Source: Rugosibacter sp.
GTDB taxonomy: Bacteria > Pseudomonadota > Gammaproteobacteria > Burkholderiales > Rhodocyclaceae
Length of the DNA: 64,000 nucleotides
Assembly (NCBI GenBank): GCA_004322535.1
Contig: SCUZ01000064.1
Location: forward strand, 48,730-112,729
Reading direction: 5' to 3'
The translations under genes and the position numbers were made by a program. Every line of letters starts with the position of its first letter. Position 1 is the first letter of the stretch. Below the pieces are notes generated by a model, which did no database searches, was not told the origin of the DNA, and worked only from the letters and a program-made list of their open reading frames with translations. Positions 26,777 to 35,676 of the stretch are shown here, one piece after another.

Positions 26777-29041
26777 GTGATCGAATTTCTTAATTTCATT
26801 GCCCTGCGCGGCCCTAATTTGTGGACTTACCGTCCTGTCATGGAGGCGTGGGTTGATATTGGTGTGCTTGAAGACTCACCCTCCAACACCCTCCCCGGCT
26901 TTAACGAGCGTTTGACCACCCTGCTGCCCACCCTGATTGAACACCGCTGTAGCTATGGCGAACAGGGCGGCTTTCTCAAGCGACTGGAAGACGGTACGTG
27001 GCCCGCGCATATCCTCGAACATGTCACCCTTGAATTGCAAAATCTGGCCGGCATGCCCGGGGGGTTTGGCAAGGCGCGCAGCACCTCGCGGCGCGGTGTG
27101 TATAAAGTGGCGGTGCGCAGCTGGCATGAAGACATCACTCGCCAGGCCCTGCTGTATGGACGTGATCTGGTCATGGCAGCGATCAACGCCACCGCGTTCG
27201 ATGTGCCCGCCGCCGTGACGCATCTCGCGCAGATGGCCGACCGCTTGCTGCTCGGCCCCAGCACGCAGGCCATTGTTGAAGCCGCCACTGCCAAGCAGCG
27301 ACGCATTCCGGCGATTCGCCTGAGTGAGGGAAATCTCGTGCAACTGGGCTATGGCATTCACAGCCGCCGCATCTGGACCGCCGAAACCGATGCCACCTCC
27401 GCCATTGCCGAAAGCATTTCCGGCGACAAGGCGCTCACTAACACGCTGCTACGTGCCTGCGGCGTGCCAGTGCCCGAAGGTAGCATTGTCAAAAGCGCCA
27501 CCGAGGCCTGGGAAGAAGCGCAATCCATCAACGCACCCGTGGTGATCAAACCGGTGGATGGCAATCATGGCCGTGGCGTTTCGGTTAACCTCTCGCGCCG
27601 CGAAGACATCGAGGCGGCTTTTACCCTCGCGCGAGAAACAGCCCGTGGTAGCGATGTGCTGCTGGAGCGGTTTATTCCCGGTATCGAACATCGCCTGCTG
27701 GTGGTAGGCGGCAAGCTGGTTGCCGCCGCGCGTGGCGAAGAAGCCTGGGTGGTGGGCGATGGCCAATCGACGGTGCAGCAGTTGATTGATCTGCAAATCA
27801 ATAGCGACCCGCGTCGCGGCACGGGTGAGGCCTCCCCGCTGAATCTCATCCAGGGCGACCCCGCAGTTGCGCTCGAACTCACGCGCCAGGGCGCCGCCAT
27901 TGATGCGGTGCCAGCCGCGGGCAAGCGCCTGCTCATCCAGCGCAATGGCAATGTGGCCTTTGATTGCACCGATGACGTGCACTCCGATACCATTGCGCTG
28001 GCAGCACTGGCAGCGCGCATCGTCGGGCTGGATATTGCAGGCATCGATCTAGTCGCGACCGACATCGCGCAACCACTCGCCACCCAGGGCGGTGCGATTG
28101 TCGAAGTCAATGCCGGGCCAGGGCTGCTGATGCACCTCAAGCCTGCCACTGGGCAACCACGCCCAGTCGGGCCGGCGATTGTGGATTACCTTTTTCCAGC
28201 AGAAGCAGATGACCACACCTCGGGCCGCATTCCGCTAGTGGGCATTACCGGCAGCGCCGGTAATGGAAACATTGCGGGAGATACCACGCTCACCGCGCAG
28301 ATACTCGATCACATCTTGCGCCTGACCGGCCAGGCCACCGGGCTAGCCTGTGCACAGGGCGTGTTTCTTGGCACCCTGCCTGTCGCCACACAGAGCTTGT
28401 CGCCTGCGGCTGCAGCGCAGACCTTGTTGATCAATCGCCAGACAGAAATCGTGGTGATTGAAAATTCCATCGAAACGATGCTGAACGAAGGGCTCGCCTA
28501 TGACCGCTGCCAAGTGGGAATCGTGACAGCACTCGATGCGGCTGATGTTTTACCGGCTTATCACATTGATACACCCGAGCGCCTGTTCAATGTGGTGCGC
28601 ACTCAAGTGGATGTCGTGTTGCCAGGCGGTGTGGCGGTGCTCAACGCAGACTGCCCGCTGGTGCGCGACATGGCAGAGTTGTGTGATGGCGAAGTGATCT
28701 TGTTCGCTGCTGGCACAGCAGACGATGTGGCAGTCGCAGAAGCCATCGCCGCACATCGCGCAAAAGATGGGAGAGCCGTTTTAATGCACGCAGGGATGAT
28801 CCTTCTGGTCACGGGCGGTCAAACACAACCATTGCTGGCGCTAGCAGATTTATCTTCACTGGCGGTGAAGGAAAAAGTCGGCGCTGGTAATACGCCACAC
28901 AGCCTTGAGTCCGTTTCTGGAAAATCCCCCTGGAGGACACCGACCAATAAAAACCTGACACCACTTCTCGCCGCCATAGGCGCAGCTTGGGCGCTGAATG
29001 TGCCACTGGCTACACTGCGCACCGGCATTGAAACTTTTTAA
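26777..29041 (+). CDS. Truncated cyanophycin synthetase-like protein CphA'
   Basis: A 754-residue relative of the next gene. It keeps the N-terminal domain (opening IEFLNFIALRGPNLWTYRPVMEAW) and the ATP-grasp domain (VVIKPVDGNHGRGVSVNL; IVEVNAGPGLLMHL). The Mur-ligase-like domain is degenerate: the P-loop reads GITGSAGNGNIAGDTT instead of GTNGKTTT. The ETARGG motif is lost, and the last 110 or so residues, including YGHNPDA, are missing. One ligase activity is probably lost, as reported for other short CphA types; work on primers or dipeptides is inference. GTG start. About 20 extra residues near the C-terminus begin at a repeat copy (28873-28897). cphA follows after 23 bases. Confidence 0.88.
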   Translation: MIEFLNFIALRGPNLWTYRPVMEAWVDIGVLEDSPSNTLPGFNERLTTLLPTLIEHRCSYGEQGGFLKRLEDGTWPAHILEHVTLELQNLAGMPGGFGKARSTSRRGVYKVAVRSWHEDITRQALLYGRDLVMAAINATAFDVPAAVTHLAQMADRLLLGPSTQAIVEAATAKQRRIPAIRLSEGNLVQLGYGIHSRRIWTAETDATSAIAESISGDKALTNTLLRACGVPVPEGSIVKSATEAWEEAQSINAPVVIKPVDGNHGRGVSVNLSRREDIEAAFTLARETARGSDVLLERFIPGIEHRLLVVGGKLVAAARGEEAWVVGDGQSTVQQLIDLQINSDPRRGTGEASPLNLIQGDPAVALELTRQGAAIDAVPAAGKRLLIQRNGNVAFDCTDDVHSDTIALAALAARIVGLDIAGIDLVATDIAQPLATQGGAIVEVNAGPGLLMHLKPATGQPRPVGPAIVDYLFPAEADDHTSGRIPLVGITGSAGNGNIAGDTTLTAQILDHILRLTGQATGLACAQGVFLGTLPVATQSLSPAAAAQTLLINRQTEIVVIENSIETMLNEGLAYDRCQVGIVTALDAADVLPAYHIDTPERLFNVVRTQVDVVLPGGVAVLNADCPLVRDMAELCDGEVILFAAGTADDVAVAEAIAAHRAKDGRAVLMHAGMILLVTGGQTQPLLALADLSSLAVKEKVGAGNTPHSLESVSGKSPWRTPTNKNLTPLLAAIGAAWALNVPLATLRTGIETF
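28873..28897 (+). repeat. Dispersed 25-bp repeat, copy 7 (inside cphA')
   Basis: Sense copy encoding KVGAGN, with AAAAGTCGGCGCTGGTAAT exact in its core. It marks the start of a stretch absent from the corresponding part of the neighbouring cphA, suggesting insertion rather than substitution. Confidence 0.8.
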
Positions 29042-29064
29042 CTCACTTTTTACGTTATCTCTTC

Positions 29065-31647
29065 ATGAAGATTATTCATTTGCGTGCCTTGCGTGGTCCT
29101 AATTTGTGGGGTCGCCATACAGCTATCGAGGCAACGATCTCCTGTCCGCAAAACGAACATACGCTGGCTGATTTTCCCGGTATTGCTGCGCGGGTACAAG
29201 CTCGCTTCCCGGCGATTGGCGCGCTACAGGCCGCACACAATGTAGCGGCCATTCCGCTGCCCGAGCTGATCGCCATCGCCGTGCTCTCGCTGCAAAACAG
29301 CGCCGGTTGTCCGGTCACGTTTTATCGTTGCGCCGCGACGGTGGAAAAAGGCGTGTATCAAGTCGTTGTCGAATACAGCGAAGAAGCCGTTGGTCGCCTG
29401 GCTTTTGATCTGGCGATGACTTTATACCAGGCCGCACGCGACGATCAGCCGTTTGATACGCAAGAGGCCATTGCGCGTTTACGCGCACTCGATGAAGACG
29501 AGCGACTCGGCCCCAGTACCGGCGCGATTGTGGATGCCGCCGTGGCACGCGACATTCCATTTCGCCGCCTGACTTCCGGCAGCCTGGTGCAATTCGGCTG
29601 GGGCGCGCGTCAGCGCCGGATCCAGGCGGCCGAGCTTGATCGCACCTCGGCCATTGCCGAGAGCATCGCGCAGGACAAGCAATTAACCAAACAACTGCTG
29701 CTCGCTGCAGGCGTTCCCGTGCCCGAGGGCTGCGCAGTGACCGATGCTGAATCCGCGTGGACCGTAGCGCAGGAAATCATGCAGCACAGGGGTGGTTCGG
29801 TGGTAGTCAAACCACAGGATGGTAATCAGGGCAAGGGTGTAACAGTTGATATCCGTTCGCGCGAGGCTGTTTTGGCGGCTTATGCGATAGCGGCTGACAT
29901 CAGTGGCGATGTACTGGTAGAACAGTTTCTTCCCGGCCATGATTTTCGCCTGCTGGTGGTGGGCAAGCGACTGGTGGCCGCCGCCCGCCGCGATCCGCCG
30001 CAAGTGATCGGCGATGGCCGCCAGAACATTCGAGCGCTGGTCGACACGGTGAATCGCGATCCGCGTCGCGGCGAAGGGCATGCTACTTCGCTGACCAAAA
30101 TCCGTCTCGACGAGATTGCTCTGGCGACGCTGCAGCATCAGGGCCTGACGCCGGAATCCGTGCCCGCCGCAGGCCAGCGCGTGGTATTGCGTAACAACGC
30201 CAACTTATCTACCGGCGGTACAGCTACTGATGTCACCGATGATGTCCACTCGCAACTCGCCGCCCGTGCCATTGCCGCCGCCACCATGGTAGGGCTGGAT
30301 ATCTGCGGCGTGGATGTGGTGTGCAACACCGTCACTCGTCCACTCGAAGCACAGGGCGGCGGCATTGTCGAAGTAAATGCCGCACCCGGCCTGCGCATGC
30401 ATCTGGCACCCTCGTATGGCAAAAGCCGTGCGGTAGGCGAGGCGATCATCGAGCAACTGTTTCCGGCCGGCGACAACGGCCGCATCCCGCTGGTGGCGGT
30501 GGCCGGCACCAACGGCAAAACCACCACCGTGCGCCTGATCGCGCATTTGCAAAGCGTGGCTGGCCTGCGCGTCGGCATGACCACGACGGACGGCGTGTAT
30601 ATCGCCGGCCGCCGCATTGACAGCGGCGACTGCAGCGGGCCGAAAAGCGCGCGCAATGTGTTGCTGCATCCCGACGTGGATGCCGCCGTCCTGGAAACCG
30701 CGCGTGGCGGCATTTTGCGTGAAGGCCTGGCCTTCGATCACTGCGATGTGGCGGTGGTCACCAACATCGGCCTGGGCGATCATCTCGGCCTCAATTACAT
30801 CACCACGGTGGAGGATCTGGCCGTGGTCAAGCGCGTCATCGTGGATAACGTCGCGCCTACCGGCATGACCGTCCTGAATGCGGCCGATCCGATCGTGGCG
30901 CGCAAGGCAACGTATTGTCCCAGCGCAGTGACTTTTTTCGCCGCTGACGGCCAGCACCCGGTGCTGGCCTCGCATCGGGCACGCCAACAGCGCGTGGTAT
31001 TTCGCGACGGTGTCGATCTGGTTGCCGCCGAGGGCAACGTTGTTGTGCGTTTTCCGCTGGCAGATATTCCGCTCACGCATGCCGGGGCGCTCGGCTTTCA
31101 GGTTGAAAACGTCATGGCGGCCATTGCCGCCGTGTGGGCCTTGGGGCTGGACTGGGCCGCCGTGCGGCGCGGTTTGGCAAGCTTTGTCAGCGATGCCGCC
31201 ACCGTGCCCGGCCGCTTTAATGTTTTCAGTTATCGCGGCGCGACACTGATTGCCGACTACGGCCACAATCCAGACGCCATCGTGGCGCTGGTGCAGGCCG
31301 TTGAAGCGATGCCCGGCAAGCGGCACACGGCCGTCATCAGCGCCGCCGGGGATCGTCGTGACGAAGATATTCGTCACCAAAGCCAACTGCTCGGCGCAGT
31401 ATTCGATCGCCTGGTGTTGTATGAAGATGCCTGCCAGCGCGGCCGTGCGCCGGGCGAAACGCTGGCCTTATTGCGCGAAGGGCTTGCCGGTGCCGCACGC
31501 ACGCAGATTGTGGAAGAAGTTCACGGCGAGTTTCTCGCCATCGATCTGGCCCTTGCCAGCCTCGCCCCCGGCGACCTTTGTCTCATTCTGATTGATCAGA
31601 TTGAAGAGGCATTGGCGCACATCGCGCAACGAGTGGCAGCGGGCTAA
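29065..31647 (+). CDS. cphA: Cyanophycin synthetase
   Basis: An 860-residue enzyme that builds the nitrogen reserve multi-L-arginyl-poly-L-aspartate by adding Asp and Arg with ATP. It has an N-terminal domain, an ATP-grasp domain (VVVKPQDGNQGKGVTVDI; GGGIVEVNAAPGLRMHLAPSYG) that adds aspartate, and a Mur-ligase-like domain with intact P-loop VAGTNGKTTTVRL, ETARGGILREGLAF, and the C-terminal ligase region IADYGHNPDAIVALV, which adds arginine. The length matches bacterial CphA1. It is probably cotranscribed with cphA'. No cyanophycinase (CphB or CphE) is in the window. It converges on the SulP gene, with a possible degenerate repeat in the 66-base gap. Confidence 0.95.
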   Translation: MKIIHLRALRGPNLWGRHTAIEATISCPQNEHTLADFPGIAARVQARFPAIGALQAAHNVAAIPLPELIAIAVLSLQNSAGCPVTFYRCAATVEKGVYQVVVEYSEEAVGRLAFDLAMTLYQAARDDQPFDTQEAIARLRALDEDERLGPSTGAIVDAAVARDIPFRRLTSGSLVQFGWGARQRRIQAAELDRTSAIAESIAQDKQLTKQLLLAAGVPVPEGCAVTDAESAWTVAQEIMQHRGGSVVVKPQDGNQGKGVTVDIRSREAVLAAYAIAADISGDVLVEQFLPGHDFRLLVVGKRLVAAARRDPPQVIGDGRQNIRALVDTVNRDPRRGEGHATSLTKIRLDEIALATLQHQGLTPESVPAAGQRVVLRNNANLSTGGTATDVTDDVHSQLAARAIAAATMVGLDICGVDVVCNTVTRPLEAQGGGIVEVNAAPGLRMHLAPSYGKSRAVGEAIIEQLFPAGDNGRIPLVAVAGTNGKTTTVRLIAHLQSVAGLRVGMTTTDGVYIAGRRIDSGDCSGPKSARNVLLHPDVDAAVLETARGGILREGLAFDHCDVAVVTNIGLGDHLGLNYITTVEDLAVVKRVIVDNVAPTGMTVLNAADPIVARKATYCPSAVTFFAADGQHPVLASHRARQQRVVFRDGVDLVAAEGNVVVRFPLADIPLTHAGALGFQVENVMAAIAAVWALGLDWAAVRRGLASFVSDAATVPGRFNVFSYRGATLIADYGHNPDAIVALVQAVEAMPGKRHTAVISAAGDRRDEDIRHQSQLLGAVFDRLVLYEDACQRGRAPGETLALLREGLAGAARTQIVEEVHGEFLAIDLALASLAPGDLCLILIDQIEEALAHIAQRVAAG

Positions 31648-31681
31648 AGACAACGAGTCAAAAATTCCCGAGGGGATGCAC

Positions 31682-31706
31682 AGCACTGGCGCTGATGGTA
31701 CGGCGC
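31682..31706 (+). repeat. Possible degenerate 25-bp repeat between cphA and SulP
   Basis: GGCGCTGATGGTACGGCG resembles the 3' two thirds of the repeat, but the AAAAGTC part is not preserved. It lies between convergent genes. Weak on its own. Confidence 0.3.
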
Positions 31707-31713
31707 GACACTG

Positions 31714-33381
31714 TCAGTGATTACTCCGGTACATTTCGTTACTCTCGGCCGGTGCAGCTTCATCCTGCCGGCAATTCTTAACGAAATCCTGCAACGTGGC
31801 GAATACATTGCCTTCGCCTACTTTTTGCAGAATGCCCGCGCGCGTCAATTTTTCCAGCACATTGGGGCGCACTTCACAAAAAATCAGCCGGGTACCGTGA
31901 CGATGAAAACTATCCACCATTTCACTCAACGCTTGCAAACCCGTTGCGTCGATGAAAGGCACATGCGCCAGACGCAATATCACTTGCGCCATAGGTGATT
32001 GAATAGTTTTTAGCGTGTGCTCGAGTTTTTCAGCCGCACCAAAAAAGAAAGGGCCATCGATCCGGTACACCAGCGTCCGCGGTGGCAAAGCGGGCAACTT
32101 CTCACCCTCTTCGTTGTCAGTATCTTCGACCACCTGAACAGTTTGCGCCATACGTCGCATGAACAGCAGTGAGGCGAGCACGACGCCGACATTGACAGCA
32201 ATCACGAGATCGGCAAACACCGTCAGGGAAAACGTGACTAACAGAATGGCAACATCGGCGCGGGGAGCAGTTCGCGCAAGATGGAAAAAATGGGGCACAT
32301 CACTCATGTTGTAAGCGACAACAAACAGAATAGCTGCCAGCACACACAGGGGAATATATGCAGCCAGCGGTGCCAGCAGCACAATAGTGAGCAGCAGAAA
32401 AATGGCATGTGTGATACCGGCCAGCGGGCTGCTGGCACCGTTGCGAATATTGGTGGCCGTGCGCGCTATCGCGCCTGTGGCAGCAAAGCCGCCGAACAAG
32501 GGCGAAAAAATATTGGCAATGCCTTGTCCGATAAGTTCCTGGTTTGAGTCATGCCGCGTACCGGCCATGCCGTCGGCAACCACTGCGGAGAGGAGTGATT
32601 CAATCGCCCCCAGCAAGGCAATTGTGAACGCCGGACCAACCAGGCTGACGATGTCGGTAAACGACATGGGTATCGGCTGAAAAGTTGGCAGGCCTTGCGG
32701 AATACCGCCAAAAGCGCTGCCGATTGTTGCTACACCATCGAACTTGAATACACCCTGTAACAAGGTGGCCACCACCAGCGCCACCAGCGGCGCAGGAATC
32801 TTCCGGAACAGGCGCGGACCCAGCACCAACAGAGTCAAACTTAATAGTGCAAGGCTTGTCGTCGCAAGGTGAGCGGAAGGCAGTGCCAAGATCAGTTGCT
32901 CCAGCTTTTCGTGAAAATGCTCACCGCCTGCCGTGACAGTCAACCCCAAAAAATCGCGCCACTGCCCAACCCAGATGATGATGCCGATCCCCGCAGTGAA
33001 GCCCATGATGACCGGATCAGGAATATATTTGATGACAGAACCCAAGCGTGCAAAACCCATGGCACAAAGAATGACGCCTGCCATCAATGAGGCCACCTGC
33101 AGGCCAGTGATGCCATATTTCACGGTGATTCCGGAAAGAATAACGATAAAGGCACCCGTAGGACCCGAAATTTGCAGGCGCGTGCCGCCAAAAACGGAGG
33201 TTAAAAATCCGGCAACAATCGCCGTATAAATTCCTTGTTCAGGCTTTGCACCCGATGCAATGGCAAAAGCCATGGCCAATGGCAGCGCAACTACGCCGAC
33301 GATCACACCGGCAATCAGGTTGTTGACGAGATGTTTGGCAGAAAACAACCCGGCACGCTGGGCTTCAATTAAGGCAATCAT
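31714..33381 (-). CDS. SulP family anion transporter with STAS domain
   Basis: A 555-residue inner-membrane protein. About 10-14 hydrophobic helices come first, including the SulP signature region GIYTAIVAGFLTSVFGGTRLQISGPTGAFIV. A cytoplasmic STAS domain follows (about 440-540; VILRLAHVPFIDATGLQALSEMVDSFHRHGTRLIFCEV). Family members carry sulfate, bicarbonate or dicarboxylates; the sequence does not settle which. No carbonic anhydrase or sulfate-assimilation gene is adjacent. It converges with cphA. A 47-base gap separates it from the cobalamin-binding protein gene upstream. Confidence 0.92.
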   Translation of the reverse strand: MIALIEAQRAGLFSAKHLVNNLIAGVIVGVVALPLAMAFAIASGAKPEQGIYTAIVAGFLTSVFGGTRLQISGPTGAFIVILSGITVKYGITGLQVASLMAGVILCAMGFARLGSVIKYIPDPVIMGFTAGIGIIIWVGQWRDFLGLTVTAGGEHFHEKLEQLILALPSAHLATTSLALLSLTLLVLGPRLFRKIPAPLVALVVATLLQGVFKFDGVATIGSAFGGIPQGLPTFQPIPMSFTDIVSLVGPAFTIALLGAIESLLSAVVADGMAGTRHDSNQELIGQGIANIFSPLFGGFAATGAIARTATNIRNGASSPLAGITHAIFLLLTIVLLAPLAAYIPLCVLAAILFVVAYNMSDVPHFFHLARTAPRADVAILLVTFSLTVFADLVIAVNVGVVLASLLFMRRMAQTVQVVEDTDNEEGEKLPALPPRTLVYRIDGPFFFGAAEKLEHTLKTIQSPMAQVILRLAHVPFIDATGLQALSEMVDSFHRHGTRLIFCEVRPNVLEKLTRAGILQKVGEGNVFATLQDFVKNCRQDEAAPAESNEMYRSNH

Positions 33382-33428
33382 GGTGAACGAAAATCAATGC
33401 GTTAAGAAATGATACTACTTCTATCACC

Positions 33429-34220
33429 TCATTCATGCGCACGCAATTCTGCCAAATAGCGCAAGCCAAGAATAGCGCGGCTGCCGTACCACGAGACCAT
33501 TTCACCATCGATGCGTTGCACGGGCTTGCCGCTCAGTGCGGCGACTTCTGCTTCATGCCTGGCCGTGAAGGCAAAGGGCTCGGAGGGCAGCAGCACGCGG
33601 CCGGCTTGTGTTAGCCAGGGTGCATCCCATGCAAATTGCGGGAACCGTGTTGGCGCATCAAGGGGTAGCGTATCCCAGCCAGCGGCGGCGAGCATCGAAG
33701 CAATATAAGTGTCGCGGCGCACGGTCATCCACGGCTCGCGCCAGATAGGATACAGCACGGCTTCGCGCAGATAATTTTCAGTAACTCTGACCAGCGCTTC
33801 ATGTGCCAAGTGAAATTCGCCCTTCAATTTCTCGGCGTTGGCAATACGGCGAAATATTCCACCCAGCAGCGCATACAGGCTCAGATTGTCTTCCACGGTG
33901 CGTGGATGAACAACCACCACATGGGGCACGAAGGCCATCATCGCTTCCACCTGCTCACGGCGATTTTCGTCAATATCGGCAATCAGATGCGTGGGTTTGA
34001 GGGCGCGCACTTTATCCAGATTGACCTCCTTTGTACCCCCGATTTTCTGCACGCTGCGCAGTCTTTCCTTGGGATGCACGCAAAACCCGGTGCGGCCTGC
34101 TAGCGCATCGGCAAGGCCCAGATCGCAAATCAATTCGGTCAGGCTGGGCACCAGGCTGACGATGCGTGGCGTGCCGTTAAATGGTGTGTGTTCGCGGCCC
34201 AGCGCATCGACTAAAACCAT
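33429..34220 (-). CDS. BtuF-like cobalamin-binding protein
   Basis: A 263-residue helical-backbone metal-receptor protein of the BtuF/FecB type. The opening is RIVSLVPSLTELICDLGLADALAGRTGFCVHP, then IGGTKEVNLDKVRALKPTHLIADIDENRREQVEAM, and a C-terminal region WYGSRAILGLRYLAEL. No signal peptide is evident: the N-terminus MVLVDALGREHTPF is not hydrophobic. It may therefore be cytoplasmic or use another route, or the true start may be missed. No btuC or btuD is adjacent and no cobalamin riboswitch was seen. It lies 3 bases after the SDR gene, probably cotranscribed. Confidence 0.78.
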   Translation of the reverse strand: MVLVDALGREHTPFNGTPRIVSLVPSLTELICDLGLADALAGRTGFCVHPKERLRSVQKIGGTKEVNLDKVRALKPTHLIADIDENRREQVEAMMAFVPHVVVVHPRTVEDNLSLYALLGGIFRRIANAEKLKGEFHLAHEALVRVTENYLREAVLYPIWREPWMTVRRDTYIASMLAAAGWDTLPLDAPTRFPQFAWDAPWLTQAGRVLLPSEPFAFTARHEAEVAALSGKPVQRIDGEMVSWYGSRAILGLRYLAELRAHE

Positions 34221-34223
34221 GGG

Positions 34224-34985
34224 TTACCAATCCAGGCCACGCGGTTTTCTGCCCGCACGAGCGAAAATCGCATCGAACAGCGGGTTAGGCAACAGCCGCA
34301 AAAACTTGGCCACCCAACCCATCTGCCAGGGAATCACGACATAGCTCGTGCCGCGTGTAATGGCGCGTGCGAAACGGTGAGCAGCGATATCAGCAGGGAG
34401 CAAAAATGGCATGGGGTAGGGATTTTTTGCTGTCATCGGCGTGGCGATATACCCGGGCAAAAGCGTGACAACCTGAATGCCACTGCCGTGCAACTCAACC
34501 CGCAAGGCTTCAATATACGCGATGACAGCGGCTTTGGAAGCGGAGTAGGCACCCGCACCGGGCAGGCCGCGAATGCCTGCTACCGAGGCAATGCCAACCA
34601 GGGTGCCACTGCCGCGCGTTTGCATGGCTTGGATAAACGGGGCGAAGGTATGCACCACGCCGAGCACGTTGGTTTCAAATACACGGCGAAAAGCGGGCAG
34701 ATCGTCCACTTCGCCGGTGAGGGTGCCCACGGAGATACCCGCATTGGCGATCACGATGTCCGGGCAACCGAAACGCGCGATGAAATCTGTCGCCGCCGCT
34801 TGCAATGCGGGCGCATCGGCCACATCCAGCGGGTAAGTTGCATGCATGCCGGGTAGCTCAGCGACCAGATCAGAAAGTCGGCGCGGGTGACGCGCCGCCA
34901 GCCCTAGTGTGGCGCCGCCAGCCGCATAGTGATGTGCCAAGGCCGCACCAATGCCACTGGATGCGCCGGTGAGAAAAATGCGCAT
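34224..34985 (-). CDS. Short-chain dehydrogenase/reductase
   Basis: A 253-residue Rossmann oxidoreductase. The glycine motif is TGASSGIGAALAHHYA, the structural motif IANAG is present, and the catalytic site is serine plus GAYSASKAAV (Tyr-x3-Lys). The C-terminal extension LPNPLFDAIFARAGRKPRG is as in SDRs near lipid genes. The cofactor and substrate are not determined; ARHPRR after the second strand suggests NADP(H). Start is ATG 34985 because it begins exactly at MRIFLTGASSG. Residues in AARHPRRLSDL are encoded by an antisense copy of the 25-bp repeat. Confidence 0.88.
   Translation of the reverse strand: MRIFLTGASSGIGAALAHHYAAGGATLGLAARHPRRLSDLVAELPGMHATYPLDVADAPALQAAATDFIARFGCPDIVIANAGISVGTLTGEVDDLPAFRRVFETNVLGVVHTFAPFIQAMQTRGSGTLVGIASVAGIRGLPGAGAYSASKAAVIAYIEALRVELHGSGIQVVTLLPGYIATPMTAKNPYPMPFLLPADIAAHRFARAITRGTSYVVIPWQMGWVAKFLRLLPNPLFDAIFARAGRKPRGLDW
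34873..34897 (+). repeat. Dispersed 25-bp repeat, copy 8 (inside SDR gene, antisense)
   Basis: Variant copy (GAAAGTCGGCGCGGGTGAC, then GCGCCG) on the strand opposite the SDR gene. On the coding strand it reads R-H-P-R-R-L-S, the same frame as the VanZ-gene copy. Confidence 0.65.
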
Positions 34986-35055
34986 GGGCTGACTAAACAA
35001 ATGAGATCGGAAATGGAATCGAAATCTTGTATACGGACAGATTGCGCAAACTACA

Positions 35056-35673
35056 TCACTGCGCAGCGGGTTGCTTGACGACGGTGGTTTGGATACCGCC
35101 CTGAACCAACGTTGTGCGCGCGCGATTCATTTCTTCCAGGCTGCGGAAAGGGCCAACACGCACGCGCTGCATCACGCCTTTATTCGCAATCGTGATTTCT
35201 TGCACGCTGGCGTCATACCCCTGCAAAGCAAGCTTGGCTTTCAGGTTGTCCACGTCTTCCGTATTTTTAAAGGCGCCCACTTGCAAGAAAAAAACATCCA
35301 CGGGTTTTGCTTCGCCGGAGGCTTCCGACGGGGCTTCGCCGACTGCATTGCCCGGTGGCGCATTTGTCAGCGAGGGCGCTGGATTAGTTGTGGACTTGCC
35401 TTCGAGAATGTCGTAGAACTCAAGCTTCTGTTTTTCGCGTGGCTTATCACCTGGCTTGCCGGGCAAAGGAAGCGTTGATGGTAGCGCCCCGCTCTCTGCT
35501 GTAGGCGCAGAAGTTTCCTGATTCCGAAATGGCAGGGGCATGCGATTAAACAGCCAGACTAGAACAAACGCCACCACCAAGCCGATAACCAAGCCGATAA
35601 AGATGCCCGTCAGGGTGCTCCCGCCACTTTTCTTAGCGGGGGTATTGCGGATATCGTTGGTATTGTTTTTCAT
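35056..35673 (-). CDS. SPOR domain protein (cell-division associated)
   Basis: A 205-residue bitopic inner-membrane protein. A cytoplasmic tail of about 20 residues precedes the membrane helix (LTGIFIGLVIGLVVAFVLVWLF, about 21-43). A proline/serine-rich periplasmic linker (about 50-125) and a C-terminal SPOR domain (VDVFFLQVGAFKNTEDVDNLKAKLALQGYDASVQEI...RVRVGPFRSLEEMNRARTTLVQGGI) follow. SPOR domains bind denuded peptidoglycan at the septum, so this is FtsN- or DedD-like. It follows argS by 3 bases on the same strand, a standard betaproteobacterial pair. Confidence 0.9.
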   Translation of the reverse strand: MKNNTNDIRNTPAKKSGGSTLTGIFIGLVIGLVVAFVLVWLFNRMPLPFRNQETSAPTAESGALPSTLPLPGKPGDKPREKQKLEFYDILEGKSTTNPAPSLTNAPPGNAVGEAPSEASGEAKPVDVFFLQVGAFKNTEDVDNLKAKLALQGYDASVQEITIANKGVMQRVRVGPFRSLEEMNRARTTLVQGGIQTTVVKQPAAQ

Positions 35674-35676
35674 AGG

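Noticed and set aside
30205-31386. 393-codon open frame antisense to cphA
   Set aside because: A shadow of high-GC codon use in cphA; composition is histidine- and arginine-rich as expected for a reverse frame, with no domain.
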